Origin: SIG565 sp045590755
Lineage (GTDB): Bacteria > Bacillota > Clostridia > Oscillospirales > Acutalibacteraceae
Direction of reading: 5' to 3'
Assembly (NCBI GenBank): GCA_045590755.1
Contig: JAZNRP010000021.1
Coordinates: 1-28,153, forward strand
Length of the DNA: 28,153 nucleotides
This document shows positions 7,796 to 16,175 of this stretch, in pieces; the first letter of the stretch is position 1, and each line of letters begins with the position of its first letter. The translations under genes were made by a program, and so were the position numbers. The notes beneath the pieces are model-generated. The model ran no database searches, was not told the origin of the DNA, and worked only from the letters and a program-made list of their open reading frames with translations.

Positions 7796-8609
7796 GCTCT
7801 TTATATATTTCGGCTTTTTTTATATCTGTAGCTAACGCCGCTTCCTTTGCGGCGGCGGCAGTGGACATACCGTCTCTCTGTAGCTTTTTGGCTATTTTTA
7901 CAGCATCTTCTAATGTGTATTCTACGCTTTCGGTTTCTTTTTTACCGCCTATAATTAGGACATATTCGCCCTTTGGCGCATTTTGAGTAAAATAATCAAC
8001 CGCCGCTAAAAGTGTTGTTCTGAATACCGTTTCGTGTAGCTTTGTAAGCTCCTTTACAACCGAAATTTCGCGGTCACCAAACACGCTATACATATCTTTA
8101 AGAGTAGCGAGTAATTTATGCGGCGCTTCGTAAAAAATCATTGTACGGGTCTCGTTTTTAAGACAGTCGAGATGCTTTTTGCGGCTTAATTTATTAACCG
8201 ATAAAAAACCTTCAAAGCAGAATCTTCCGCTTGGCATTCCAGAAATGCTAAGTGCAGTAATTACGGCACTCGGTCCCGGTACCGATTCTACTACTACGCC
8301 CTTTTCGTGTGCCTGACGGACAAGCTCTTCACCGGGGTCAGAGATGGCAGGCATACCCGCATCCGACACCAAGGCACAGCTTTCCCCCGCTAATATTCTA
8401 CCAATAATGATTTCTCCCTTTTGAGTCTTGTTGTGTTCAAAATAAGAAATCATTTCTTTTTTTATGCCGAAATTATTAAGCAGTTTTATTGTAACGCGTG
8501 TATCCTCCGCCGCTATAAAGTCCACTGCACTTAAAATTTCCTTGGCTCTTTCAGACATATCGGACAAATTGCCTATCGGCGTACCAACAACATATAATTT
8601 ACCTATCAT
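7788..8609 (-). CDS. rsmI: 16S rRNA (cytidine(1402)-2'-O)-methyltransferase RsmI
   Basis: RsmI 2'-O-methylates C1402 in the ribosomal P site, using SAM. The 273-residue protein opens with the tetrapyrrole-methylase-fold signature LYVVGTPIGNLSDMSERA, then AAEDTR, VSDAGMPAISDPG and PGPSAVITAL, all family hallmarks. It is the last gene of the cysE-cysS-trmN6-rsmI run and overlaps trmN6 by 4 nt. Its 3' end overlaps the convergent spoIID-like gene by 8 nt and I see no terminator hairpin there. The trmN6-rsmI pairing matches yabB-yabC of Bacillus. Confidence 0.95.
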   Translation of the reverse strand: MIGKLYVVGTPIGNLSDMSERAKEILSAVDFIAAEDTRVTIKLLNNFGIKKEMISYFEHNKTQKGEIIIGRILAGESCALVSDAGMPAISDPGEELVRQAHEKGVVVESVPGPSAVITALSISGMPSGRFCFEGFLSVNKLSRKKHLDCLKNETRTMIFYEAPHKLLATLKDMYSVFGDREISVVKELTKLHETVFRTTLLAAVDYFTQNAPKGEYVLIIGGKKETESVEYTLEDAVKIAKKLQRDGMSTAAAAKEAALATDIKKAEIYKELI

Positions 8610-9343
8610 TTAAGATACGCCTCCTTATAGCTTCCGTAAATTTTTTTCATTTCATCACTAAATTCACCGTTTTGTTCTACATAAAGCGGCGGGGCAATTC
8701 TGAGTCCCGTATTAGCGCATTTTTTGGCTTCAATTAATATTAGCCACGGCTCTTCACCCAACCGTTGATGTACGGTGCGAAGTCTTTTGGGCTCTAACTT
8801 ATACTGCCGCATTAAATCCATAAGCTCGGCGAGTCTCTCAGGGCGGTGACACATACAAAGTCTGCCCGAGGTCTGCAAAAGTCGGGCTGACACTGCAATT
8901 ATATCTTCTAATTTGCAGGCAACTTCGTGACGGGCAACACGCTGTCTTTCGTTGGGATTTTGCAGTCCTGCGTTTTCCGCCTTGTAGGGCGGATTGCAGG
9001 TGATAAGGGTGTGACATCCGAACTCAACCTTGCCCCTTAAATCGTTTAAGTCGGAATTTATTACACTAAAGGCTTCAAGGCTCAGCTCTTGCTTTGTCTG
9101 AAGCGCCAAGGCACAGGCTTCTTCGCTTATATCTATACCTATGCTCGTTTTTGTTTTGCCGTCGCGCAAAAGCAAAAAGGGTATAATGCCGCAACCCGTA
9201 CCTAAATCTATATACTTATCTTGTGGCCGCGCGGCGCAAAAATCTGCAAGCAATACCGCATCTGTGCCAAACTTGTGGTTTTTTGATACATTAATCAGAA
9301 AGCCTTTTCCCAACGGCTCTTTTTTTAATTTATTTTGCTCCAT
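8606..9343 (-). CDS. trmN6: tRNA1(Val) (adenine(37)-N6)-methyltransferase family protein (TrmN6/YabB)
   Basis: A 245-residue class I SAM-dependent N6-adenine methyltransferase. Visible motifs are the FGTDAVLLADF block (25-35), the SAM loop DLGTGCG (46-52) and the catalytic NPPY (117-120). This is the YabB/YfiC family, whose E. coli member methylates A37 of tRNA-Val; the exact substrate in Bacillota is less certain. It starts inside the end of cysS (19-nt overlap) and overlaps rsmI by 4 nt, so all three are probably translated from one mRNA. Confidence 0.88.
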   Translation of the reverse strand: MEQNKLKKEPLGKGFLINVSKNHKFGTDAVLLADFCAARPQDKYIDLGTGCGIIPFLLLRDGKTKTSIGIDISEEACALALQTKQELSLEAFSVINSDLNDLRGKVEFGCHTLITCNPPYKAENAGLQNPNERQRVARHEVACKLEDIIAVSARLLQTSGRLCMCHRPERLAELMDLMRQYKLEPKRLRTVHQRLGEEPWLILIEAKKCANTGLRIAPPLYVEQNGEFSDEMKKIYGSYKEAYLK

Positions 9344-10707
9344 TTTACACCTTGGGGAGTGTCTTCAAGCACTATTCCCATTTCTTTTAATTTATCTCTT
9401 ATAGCGTCTGCTGTTTTGAAATCCTTGTTTTTTCGAGCCTGAGTGCGCTCTTCTATCATTTTTTCAATTTCACTGTCAAGGTCGTTTGATTTTCTGTTGT
9501 AGAGAATACCGAGAACACCTGTCAGCTCATCCATTAGCTCTGCCGCCGCTTCAAGTGATGCTCTCTTGCCGTTGCTATCAATCAAAAGATTTATATCTCT
9601 TGCTAAATTAAAGATTTCTGCCAATGCATCGGCAGTATTAAGGTCATCCTCCATAGCGGCAATAAACTTTTCTTTTCTCGTCTTTATAAAGTCAGGCGCT
9701 TCGCCGCCGTCTTCGGCATGAGAAATAGCAAAGTCAAGTCGGTCGCGGCAGGTATAAAGTCTTTCAAGCGCATTTTTGCCCTGCTCGATAATATCGGTTG
9801 AATAGTTTATCGGGCTTCTATAGTGCGAAGAAATCATAAGATAACGAATTGGCTCATAGCCGTAAGCGTTTGCAACATCCCTTACCGTAAAGAAGTTGCC
9901 GAGCGACTTTGACATCTTGTGATTGTCAACATTTATAAAGCCGTTGTGCATCCAGTAGTGTGAAAATTCGCAACCGTTGGCACACTCGCTCTGTGCAATT
10001 TCGTTTTCGTGGTGGGGGAAAATAAGGTCAAGTCCGCCACAGTGAATATCTATTGTTTTGCCGAGATACCTTGTTGACATAGCCGAGCATTCAATATGCC
10101 AGCCCGGTCTGCCGTTGCCCCAAGGGGACTCCCAAAACGGCTCACCCGGTTTTGCGCCTTTCCAAAGGCAGAAATCCATTGGGTCTTCCTTAATTTCGCC
10201 AACCGAAATACGAGCGCCCGCTTCTAAATCTTCAAGCGGCTGATGGGAAAGCTTGCCGTATTCCTTGAATTTCTTGGCTCTGAAATAAACATCTCCCGAT
10301 GACTCATACGCAAAGCCGTTATCGAAAAGGTTTTTAATAATTTCTATTATCTGTTCAATATTTTCTGTGGCTCTCGGATGCACCGATGCTTCTCTTATAT
10401 TCATACCCTTAGCATCCGTCCAGAATTCCTTGATATAGCGCTCTGCCACTTCGGGTACGGTAATGCCTTCTTCGTTGGCGCGCTTTATAAGCTTATCGTC
10501 AATATCGGTAAAGTTCTGTACAAAGGTAACATCGAACCCGCGCCACTCAAAATATCTGCGCAAAACATCAAACACGCAAAGCGGACGGGCATTGCCTATA
10601 TGAATATAGTTATAAACTGTCGGTCCGCAGGCATATATTTTAACCTTGCCTTCTTCAATCGGCACAAATTCATCCTTTTGTCTTGTCAGGGTATTAAAAA
10701 TTCTCAT
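9325..10707 (-). CDS. cysS: Cysteinyl-tRNA synthetase
   Basis: Class I aminoacyl-tRNA synthetase that charges tRNA-Cys. The 460-residue protein has the HIGH-type motif HIGN (36-39), the KMSKS loop (264-268), and the zinc ligands Cys27, Cys207, His232 and Glu236 in the expected blocks (YACGPT, HIECSAM, FPHHENE). The C-terminal anticodon-binding region is complete. The ATG shares one base with the cysE stop (TAATG). It is expected to be controlled by the T-box leader upstream of cysE. Confidence 0.97.
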   Translation of the reverse strand: MRIFNTLTRQKDEFVPIEEGKVKIYACGPTVYNYIHIGNARPLCVFDVLRRYFEWRGFDVTFVQNFTDIDDKLIKRANEEGITVPEVAERYIKEFWTDAKGMNIREASVHPRATENIEQIIEIIKNLFDNGFAYESSGDVYFRAKKFKEYGKLSHQPLEDLEAGARISVGEIKEDPMDFCLWKGAKPGEPFWESPWGNGRPGWHIECSAMSTRYLGKTIDIHCGGLDLIFPHHENEIAQSECANGCEFSHYWMHNGFINVDNHKMSKSLGNFFTVRDVANAYGYEPIRYLMISSHYRSPINYSTDIIEQGKNALERLYTCRDRLDFAISHAEDGGEAPDFIKTRKEKFIAAMEDDLNTADALAEIFNLARDINLLIDSNGKRASLEAAAELMDELTGVLGILYNRKSNDLDSEIEKMIEERTQARKNKDFKTADAIRDKLKEMGIVLEDTPQGVKWSKIN

Positions 10708-11339
10708 TATTCTGTCTCCTTTTTAATTTGCTTTTCAAGCTCGTGTATTCTGCGCTCAAGGCGGCAGATTTCCTGTGCTACGGGGTCGGGTATATGAATC
10801 TGGTCAAGGGGTTTAACCTTTACACCGTCGCGCTTTACAACACGCGCGGGAACACCCACAACGGTGCTGTCGGGCGGTACTTCATCAAGCACCACAGCAC
10901 CCGCCGCAATTCGCGAATTGTCCCCCACCTTAAAGGGACCTAAAACCTTAGCGCCCGAGCTTATCATAACATTATTACCAATGGTTGGGTGACGCTTACC
11001 AATATCCTTTCCCGTACCACCGAGCGTTACGCCCTGATAAATCAGTACATCATCGCCGATTTCGGCAGTTTCACCTATAACTACACCGTGGCCGTGGTCA
11101 ATAACAAGTCTGCGGCCTATGGTAGCACCCGGATGAATTTCTATGCCTGTTTTTTTAGCGGCTGACTGAGAAATCCAACGGGCGATAAAGGGCATATTAT
11201 GTGTATAGAAAAAATGTGCGCGTCTATACATTCTTATAGCCTTAACCCCAGGGTACAGAAAAAATATTTCAAGTGAACTTTTTGCGGCAGGGTCTCTCTC
11301 CTTTACCGCATTAATGTCTTCCCTAATTCTTCCGAACAA
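10707..11339 (-). CDS. cysE: Serine O-acetyltransferase
   Basis: CysE acetylates serine with acetyl-CoA, the first step of cysteine synthesis. The 210-residue protein has the short N-terminal helical region of Gram-positive CysE, then hexapeptide repeats of a left-handed beta helix with DHGHGVVIGE (81-90), YQGVTLGGTG (101-110) and RHPTIGNNVMI. A basic/acidic helical C-terminus (about 186-210) may form a coiled coil. The start is a TTG at 11339 with AAGGAG 8 nt upstream. It is the first gene after the T-box leader, and O-acetylserine sulfhydrylase is not in this window. Confidence 0.95.
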   Translation of the reverse strand: MFGRIREDINAVKERDPAAKSSLEIFFLYPGVKAIRMYRRAHFFYTHNMPFIARWISQSAAKKTGIEIHPGATIGRRLVIDHGHGVVIGETAEIGDDVLIYQGVTLGGTGKDIGKRHPTIGNNVMISSGAKVLGPFKVGDNSRIAAGAVVLDEVPPDSTVVGVPARVVKRDGVKVKPLDQIHIPDPVAQEICRLERRIHELEKQIKKETE

Positions 11340-11363
11340 AAAAACAACTCCTTAATTGTTTAT

Positions 11364-11399
11364 TATAAATAAAGCCCCCGTGTCTTACGACACGGAGGC
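11364..11399 (-). terminator. T-box terminator hairpin before cysE
   Basis: An 11-bp stem (11399-11389 with 11384-11374; one G-U pair, GTAA loop) is followed by TTTATTTATA. Its 5' arm overlaps the sequence that pairs with the T-box, so it forms only when tRNA-Cys is charged. Confidence 0.92.
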
Positions 11400-11606
11400 G
11401 GTAATACCACGGTTCCACTCCTATTTGTAACTCGTACGGCCTTTAACGGTGCCTCTCCGCCCGAGCATACTGCAATTTTCCGCACGGGTGCTGATGGGTG
11501 CATTCGCCGTAAAAGCTCGCCCGAAAACCTTTCAGTCTATGAGTTTTCGTCCCTGTTGCGCCTTATGCTACAGTTACTAATCCCTTTTTGCGCATCTTAT
11601 ATATAT
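11364..11606 (-). promoter_or_regulatory. T-box riboswitch leader, tRNA-Cys specific
   Basis: The minus strand carries the conserved T-box AGGAGTGGAACCGTGG (11422-11407), including the UGGAACC bulge that pairs with the tRNA acceptor end. Upstream, Stem I has an AGTAA loop strand facing GAATGCA, closed by CTGTA/TACGG above and GGG/CCC below, which places UGC (11502-11500), a cysteine codon, as specifier. A distal CGAAAAC/GTTTTCG hairpin is also present. The GGAG of the T-box can pair with CTCC of the terminator arm, giving the alternative antiterminator. This controls cysE-cysS and, by read-through, trmN6-rsmI. The transcript start is inferred from the promoter. Confidence 0.95.
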
Positions 11607-11612
11607 ATTAAC

Positions 11613-11640
11613 ATTATATCATATTTTTTAATTTTGTCTA
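11613..11640 (-). promoter_or_regulatory. Promoter of the cysE operon
   Basis: On the minus strand TAGACA (11640-11635), a 16-nt spacer and TATAAT (11618-11613) precede the T-box leader. The -35 sits only 2 nt downstream of the zinc-ribbon gene stop codon, so this operon begins right after the preceding one and no terminator separates them. Confidence 0.65.
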
Positions 11641-11642
11641 CT

Positions 11643-12494
11643 TTAATTTTCTGCTTTCAGAAACTTGATAAAGAAAACAAGATAGCAAATTTCAAACGCC
11701 AACGCCGCTACAGACAAAAGCTGTGCGATGCCCGATACATTTAACTGCCCAACGATTGAAATACAGGCAAAAACGAGATTAACTACAAGCCACTTTCTGA
11801 CACTGTCTTGCTTTTCAATATTATACTCGCCGTATTTTGCGGCTTCTTCAAAGGAAAGCGCACACTTATAAAACGACTTATACATAGTTAAATTGAATAT
11901 AAGAGAAATTACGGCAACAAAAATGAACATAGCGCCGAATACAATTAAAAACAGTCCGAGGTTTGTAATTATCAAATCTGCCGCTGCTGAGAATAGCTCT
12001 TCAAAACCGCCAAGGTCCAAGCTTGCACTGTCTGAGACATCTACAAAGCTGTTAATCAGTTCTGGATTGGCCGTAGCGCCTACTACCGTCATTAAAAGTC
12101 CTACTACCGAGAAAACGCCTATAACAATCCACAACACAACACGGTTGATGGTAACTATTACACGAAGTGTTTTAAGGGGCGACACAAAGCGTACAAGCGG
12201 GTCGCTAAGCCGCGCAGAATTATGAAGACTCCAAAACGATATAATCGCAAATATTTCAAGAATCGGAATTGTTACACTTCCCATAACAACATTTGACAAA
12301 AACGCAAGGGAAGCTGCAACTGTAAAAAATAATGTTGCATAGAAAAACGATTTATCACTGAATTTACCGCCAAACGGTAAAGGCTCTGTGTCAGTGTATA
12401 CTTGCTCGGCACCTGTTTCATTTACAGGTTTTCCGCAAGCGTGACAAAACAGAGCGTTATCTTCTAAAAGCTGTCCGCAATGCTTACAATACAT
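11643..12494 (-). CDS. Zinc-ribbon membrane protein of unknown function
   Basis: A 283-residue protein with an N-terminal zinc ribbon, CxxC at 3-6 (CKHC) and CxxC at 17-20 (CHAC), followed by an acidic linker and about five or six hydrophobic segments. This zinc_ribbon-plus-membrane layout is common and mostly uncharacterised in clostridia. The cytoplasmic ribbon could bind a partner or regulate the membrane part, but nothing shows which. The ATG at 12494 has AAGGGGA upstream and lies 12 nt after pgsA, so it is probably the last gene of the recA-recX-rimO-pgsA run. Confidence 0.85.
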   Translation of the reverse strand: MYCKHCGQLLEDNALFCHACGKPVNETGAEQVYTDTEPLPFGGKFSDKSFFYATLFFTVAASLAFLSNVVMGSVTIPILEIFAIISFWSLHNSARLSDPLVRFVSPLKTLRVIVTINRVVLWIVIGVFSVVGLLMTVVGATANPELINSFVDVSDSASLDLGGFEELFSAAADLIITNLGLFLIVFGAMFIFVAVISLIFNLTMYKSFYKCALSFEEAAKYGEYNIEKQDSVRKWLVVNLVFACISIVGQLNVSGIAQLLSVAALAFEICYLVFFIKFLKAEN

Positions 12495-12506
12495 ATTCTT
12501 TTCCCC

Positions 12507-13088
12507 TTACTTTTCAGGATTGATGCATTCCTTATTATCTATTAAGTATATAACACCCGAAATTACGGCAAGAACCGCCGAAATCCACAGGAAAACATCC
12601 GTAAATGTGCGCAAAATATTGGTAAGCAGGTCTATTTGTACAATTTCAATTACAAATTCTGCTGTCAGTACATAAATTATTGTTGCCATCTGACTGACGG
12701 TTTTAAGCTTACCGAAGATGTTTGCGGCAATTACCTTTCCGCCTGATGATACCGCAACAAGCCTCAAGGACGAAATTAAAAATTCACGGAATAGCACAAT
12801 AAAAAGAATCCAACCGATGCCTCTACCTATACCGTTTGCGGCAAAGCCTATAAATGCGGCGGTGGTAAGCATTTTATCTGCCAATGGGTCTAAAAATTTT
12901 CCAAAATCGGTTACAAGATTATGGCGACGGGCATACTGTCCGTCAAACATATCTGTAAGGGATGCGGCAATAAATAACAGTAATGCCGCTACATAGTGTC
13001 CTTTGAAATTCCAGGTTAGAAATAACATAAATACGGGCGTTGCAATAATTCTTGCAACGGTTAGCTTGTTTGGTAAATTTAATTTCAT
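12507..13088 (-). CDS. pgsA: CDP-diacylglycerol-glycerol-3-phosphate 3-phosphatidyltransferase
   Basis: PgsA makes phosphatidylglycerophosphate, the precursor of phosphatidylglycerol, in the cytoplasmic membrane. The 193-residue protein has four to six hydrophobic segments and the CDP-alcohol phosphatidyltransferase motif D-G-x2-A-R-x8-G-x3-D-x3-D (Asp49-Gly50, Ala53-Arg54, Gly63, Asp67, Asp71). The N-terminal NLPNKLTVARI is typical of PgsA. It overlaps the 3' end of rimO by 4 nt. The rimO-pgsA pairing is widespread in clostridia. Confidence 0.95.
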   Translation of the reverse strand: MKLNLPNKLTVARIIATPVFMLFLTWNFKGHYVAALLLFIAASLTDMFDGQYARRHNLVTDFGKFLDPLADKMLTTAAFIGFAANGIGRGIGWILFIVLFREFLISSLRLVAVSSGGKVIAANIFGKLKTVSQMATIIYVLTAEFVIEIVQIDLLTNILRTFTDVFLWISAVLAVISGVIYLIDNKECINPEK

Positions 13089-14413
13089 AGTACTGCTTCC
13101 CCTAACAAATCATATTCAAGTGAATCGTTCACTTGTACCTTTACAAAGTCGCCAATGACCAAAGGCTTGGTTGCGGTAAAGAAAATCTTTCCGTCAACCT
13201 CGGGCGCATCGTACTGCGTTCTGCCGAAATACGCCTTTATGTAACTGTCATAGCCTTCTATTAAGACTTCTTCGGTACGACCTATTTTTTCTGTCTGCTT
13301 TTTAGCCGAAATCAGTAGCTGGTCGTTCATTATATAATCCATTCGGTCCTGCTTTGTCTGCTCATCAATCTGGTTTGGCATATTAGCCGCTATCGTATCT
13401 TCTTCTGCAGAATAGGTAAAGCAACCGAGTCGGTCAAATTCTGTTTCCTTTATAAAGGCGTGAAGCTCTGCAAACTGCTCATCGGTTTCTCCCGGGAAGC
13501 CTGTTATAAATGTAGTACGAATGGTAGCATCGGGTATACTGCTTCTTATTTTCCCGATAAGCTCTGTATAAGCCTTAGCACTACCGTGGCGGTTCATACG
13601 CTTTAAGACAGTATCATTGGCGTGTTGAAGCGGTATATCAAAATACTTAACCAGTTTTTCATTTTCCGCCACCGTTTTTATAAGCTCATCGGTAATTCTT
13701 TCGGGGTATGTATACAGCGTTCTTACCCAATGTATTCCATCAATTTTACAAAGCTCTTTAAGTAGCTCGGGTAGCCTTGACTCGCCGTACAAGTCTTCGC
13801 CGTAGGCGGTGGTATCTTGCGCTACAACCACCAATTCCTTTACGCCGCCGTCTGCCAAGCGCTTGGCTTCGTCTATAATGTCTTCTATTTTTCTGCTACG
13901 CATCCTGCCGCGAATTAAGGGTATTGCGCAGTAGGTACAGCAGTTATTACAGCCGTCGGCAACCTTTATGTATGCAGTAAAGGGGTAACCGCCTAAAATT
14001 CTCGGCGTGTTCATATCAAGGTCTTCCTTGCAGCCGTAGCTGTTTTGCTTTTTGCCTTCAATTGCATCCTTTACAATTTTCGCAATATCTTTGTTACTGC
14101 CAATTCCCACTACTACATCAGCTTCGGGGATTTCTTCGGTAATATCGTCGCGATAACGCTCAGCCAAGCAACCCGTTACAATAATTGCCTTGCAGTCACC
14201 ATCCGTCTTGTATTTTGTCGCTTCAATAATATTTTCAATGGCTTCGCTTTTTGCGTCTTCAATAAAGCCGCAGGTGTTAATTATTATCGCATCTGCATCT
14301 GCTTCCGATACGCCTATTTCGAAGCCCGACTCCTTTAATAAATAAAGCATACTCTCAGCGTCAACCTGATTTTTAGGACAACCAAGAGACACGAGTGCTA
14401 CCTTGTAACCCAT
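13085..14413 (-). CDS. rimO: Ribosomal protein uS12 methylthiotransferase RimO
   Basis: A radical-SAM enzyme that methylthiolates an aspartate of ribosomal protein S12. Counting from the ATG at 14413 (442 residues), the first [4Fe-4S] cluster ligands are Cys12, Cys48 and Cys82, the radical-SAM CxxxCxxC is Cys155, Cys159 and Cys162 (in DGCNNCCTYC), and a TRAM domain ends the protein. The N-terminal VSLGCPKNQVDAE separates RimO from MiaB. I prefer 14413 because GGAG lies 6 nt upstream and homologues begin near MGYKVALVSLGC; an in-frame ATG at 14425 would add four residues. It starts 1 nt after the recX stop. Confidence 0.95.
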   Translation of the reverse strand: MGYKVALVSLGCPKNQVDAESMLYLLKESGFEIGVSEADADAIIINTCGFIEDAKSEAIENIIEATKYKTDGDCKAIIVTGCLAERYRDDITEEIPEADVVVGIGSNKDIAKIVKDAIEGKKQNSYGCKEDLDMNTPRILGGYPFTAYIKVADGCNNCCTYCAIPLIRGRMRSRKIEDIIDEAKRLADGGVKELVVVAQDTTAYGEDLYGESRLPELLKELCKIDGIHWVRTLYTYPERITDELIKTVAENEKLVKYFDIPLQHANDTVLKRMNRHGSAKAYTELIGKIRSSIPDATIRTTFITGFPGETDEQFAELHAFIKETEFDRLGCFTYSAEEDTIAANMPNQIDEQTKQDRMDYIMNDQLLISAKKQTEKIGRTEEVLIEGYDSYIKAYFGRTQYDAPEVDGKIFFTATKPLVIGDFVKVQVNDSLEYDLLGEAVL

Positions 14414-14414
14414 A

Positions 14415-15038
14415 CTACTCTCCATTATATTTTAATTCTTCGTTATACTCTGCCAAAACACTTTTTACATCGGAATAATTAAAGCCTTTTCTGAGAAGCG
14501 CCGCAAATACCTTTTGTACGCCGCCGTCGGTTGTCAGCTTCTGGCGGTAATTTTTTTGTATTATTGCCTTAATTTGCAGTGTGGCGTCCACTTCAAACAT
14601 ATCAAGTGCCGCCCTTGCAATATTTCGGTCGATTCCCTTATTTACCATTTTGTATTCGGCATCTCGCACCGATATGCATTTTGATAAATAGTCTTCGGCC
14701 AGTCGCTCTGCAAAGGCTCTGTCATCAATAAGACCAAGCTCGGTCATTCTTGCTACCACTTTTTTTACTGTTTTCTTAGAAAAGGAAGCAGAGTGTAGCT
14801 TTTCGCTAAGCCGTTTAGCAGATAGACTGCCGCGCTCAATATACCATACCGCGCGGGAAAGCGCGCGGCGGTAATCTGATTCCTTAATATATTGTTTTAG
14901 CGTTTCGGCATCAATTTCCGTATCTTGCCGAATTCCCTTTTCAAGACAGTAATCCTTATCTAACATAGCGGTCTTGCCGCCTGATAGGGTTATTTTGAAA
15001 AGGTGACCTTTTTCACTCTTTATTTCGGTGATTTTCAT
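14415..15038 (-). CDS. recX: Regulatory protein RecX
   Basis: RecX binds RecA and modulates filament growth on single-stranded DNA. The 207-residue protein shows the RecX helical repeats: the SDYRRALSRAVWYIERGSLSAKRL block, VARMTELGLIDDRAFAERLAEDYL (family signature LGLIDD-xAFA) and a third repeat near the C-terminus. A basic N-terminal beta-rich extension (1-50) is normal in Firmicutes. Its ATG shares a base with the recA stop (TAATG), so it is coupled to recA. Confidence 0.93.
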   Translation of the reverse strand: MKITEIKSEKGHLFKITLSGGKTAMLDKDYCLEKGIRQDTEIDAETLKQYIKESDYRRALSRAVWYIERGSLSAKRLSEKLHSASFSKKTVKKVVARMTELGLIDDRAFAERLAEDYLSKCISVRDAEYKMVNKGIDRNIARAALDMFEVDATLQIKAIIQKNYRQKLTTDGGVQKVFAALLRKGFNYSDVKSVLAEYNEELKYNGE

Positions 15039-16126
15039 TATTCGTCAACCGCAATATCGATGTTAACCTTTTTGCGCGGACGAATTTCCGGCTCTATATC
15101 TATTTCTGCCGCGGCAGGCTGAATCTCAGTCTCAACCTTTTCATTGTTCATAGCGGCATAAATCTTTTGTTCGATTTCGTTTGCAAGCTCGGTATTATCT
15201 GTAAGCAGCTGCTTTACATTATCTCTGCCCTGACCGATACGGGTCTCGCCATAATAGAACCAGGCACCGCTTCGGCGGAGAACCTCAAACTTAACACCCA
15301 AATCAACTATTTCGCCGACACGGGAAATACCTGTGCCATACATAATATCAAACTCGGCTTCTCTAAACGGGGGCGCTACCTTGTTTTTAACAATTTTAGC
15401 GCGTGTACGGGAGCCTAACATTTCGCCGTTTACCTTAATTGTTTCTATTCTGCGAATGTCAATACGGACACTTGAATAGAACTTGAGTGCGCGGCCACCC
15501 GTTGTTGTTTCGCTACTGCCGTAAATTACGCCGATTTTATCGCGCAACTGGTTGATAAATATGGCAACACAGTTTGATTTTGAAATAACACCCGCTAATT
15601 TTCTAAGACCCTGTGACATAAGACGGGCGTGCAGACCTACATGATTGTCGCCCATATCGCCCTCTATTTCGGCTTTGGGAACTAATGCCGCTACCGAGTC
15701 GATTACAACTACATCGATAGCGCCCGAGCGTACAAGCGCTTCGGTAATTTCAAGCGCCTGTTCACCTGTGTCGGGTTGAGAAACCAGTAAAGAATCAATA
15801 TCAACACCGAGATTTTTTGAGTACTCTGGGTCGAGTGCGTGTTCAACATCAATAAATGCGGCGGTTCCGCCCTTTTTTTGCGCTTCGGCAACTATATGCA
15901 AAGCAACGGTTGTTTTACCTGAAGATTCAGGTCCGTAAATTTCCACAATTCTGCCGCGCGGCACGCCGCCGATTCCAAGCGCAATATCAAGGGATACTGA
16001 GCCTGTCTTGATATGCTCAACATTCATACCGTAGTTTTCGCCCAGACGCATAACTGCGCCCTTGCCGTACTGCTTTTCAATTTGAGATAACGCCGTTTCA
16101 AGAGCCTTGCTTCTGTCTTCTGCCAT
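15038..16126 (-). CDS. recA: Recombinase RecA
   Basis: The central strand-exchange ATPase of homologous recombination, also co-protease for SOS induction. The 362-residue protein has Walker A GPESSGKT (65-72), a VIDSVAALVP Walker B region, the loop-2 region and a full C-terminal domain with an acidic tail ending in DIAVDE. The ATG at 16126 has AAGGGG upstream. It heads recA-recX-rimO-pgsA. No Gram-positive LexA box (GAAC-N4-GTTC type) is visible in the short upstream gap. Confidence 0.98.
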   Translation of the reverse strand: MAEDRSKALETALSQIEKQYGKGAVMRLGENYGMNVEHIKTGSVSLDIALGIGGVPRGRIVEIYGPESSGKTTVALHIVAEAQKKGGTAAFIDVEHALDPEYSKNLGVDIDSLLVSQPDTGEQALEITEALVRSGAIDVVVIDSVAALVPKAEIEGDMGDNHVGLHARLMSQGLRKLAGVISKSNCVAIFINQLRDKIGVIYGSSETTTGGRALKFYSSVRIDIRRIETIKVNGEMLGSRTRAKIVKNKVAPPFREAEFDIMYGTGISRVGEIVDLGVKFEVLRRSGAWFYYGETRIGQGRDNVKQLLTDNTELANEIEQKIYAAMNNEKVETEIQPAAAEIDIEPEIRPRKKVNIDIAVDE

Positions 16127-16169
16127 TTTTGTTTTCCCCTTACTCTATATAAATTTTGTTTGTGTACCT

Positions 16170-16175
16170 ATTATA
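16170..16175 (-). promoter_or_regulatory. -10 element of the recA operon
   Basis: A perfect TATAAT lies on the minus strand about 44 nt upstream of the recA ATG, overlapping the stop codon of prmC. No good -35 is seen at 16-18 nt spacing. Confidence 0.45.
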
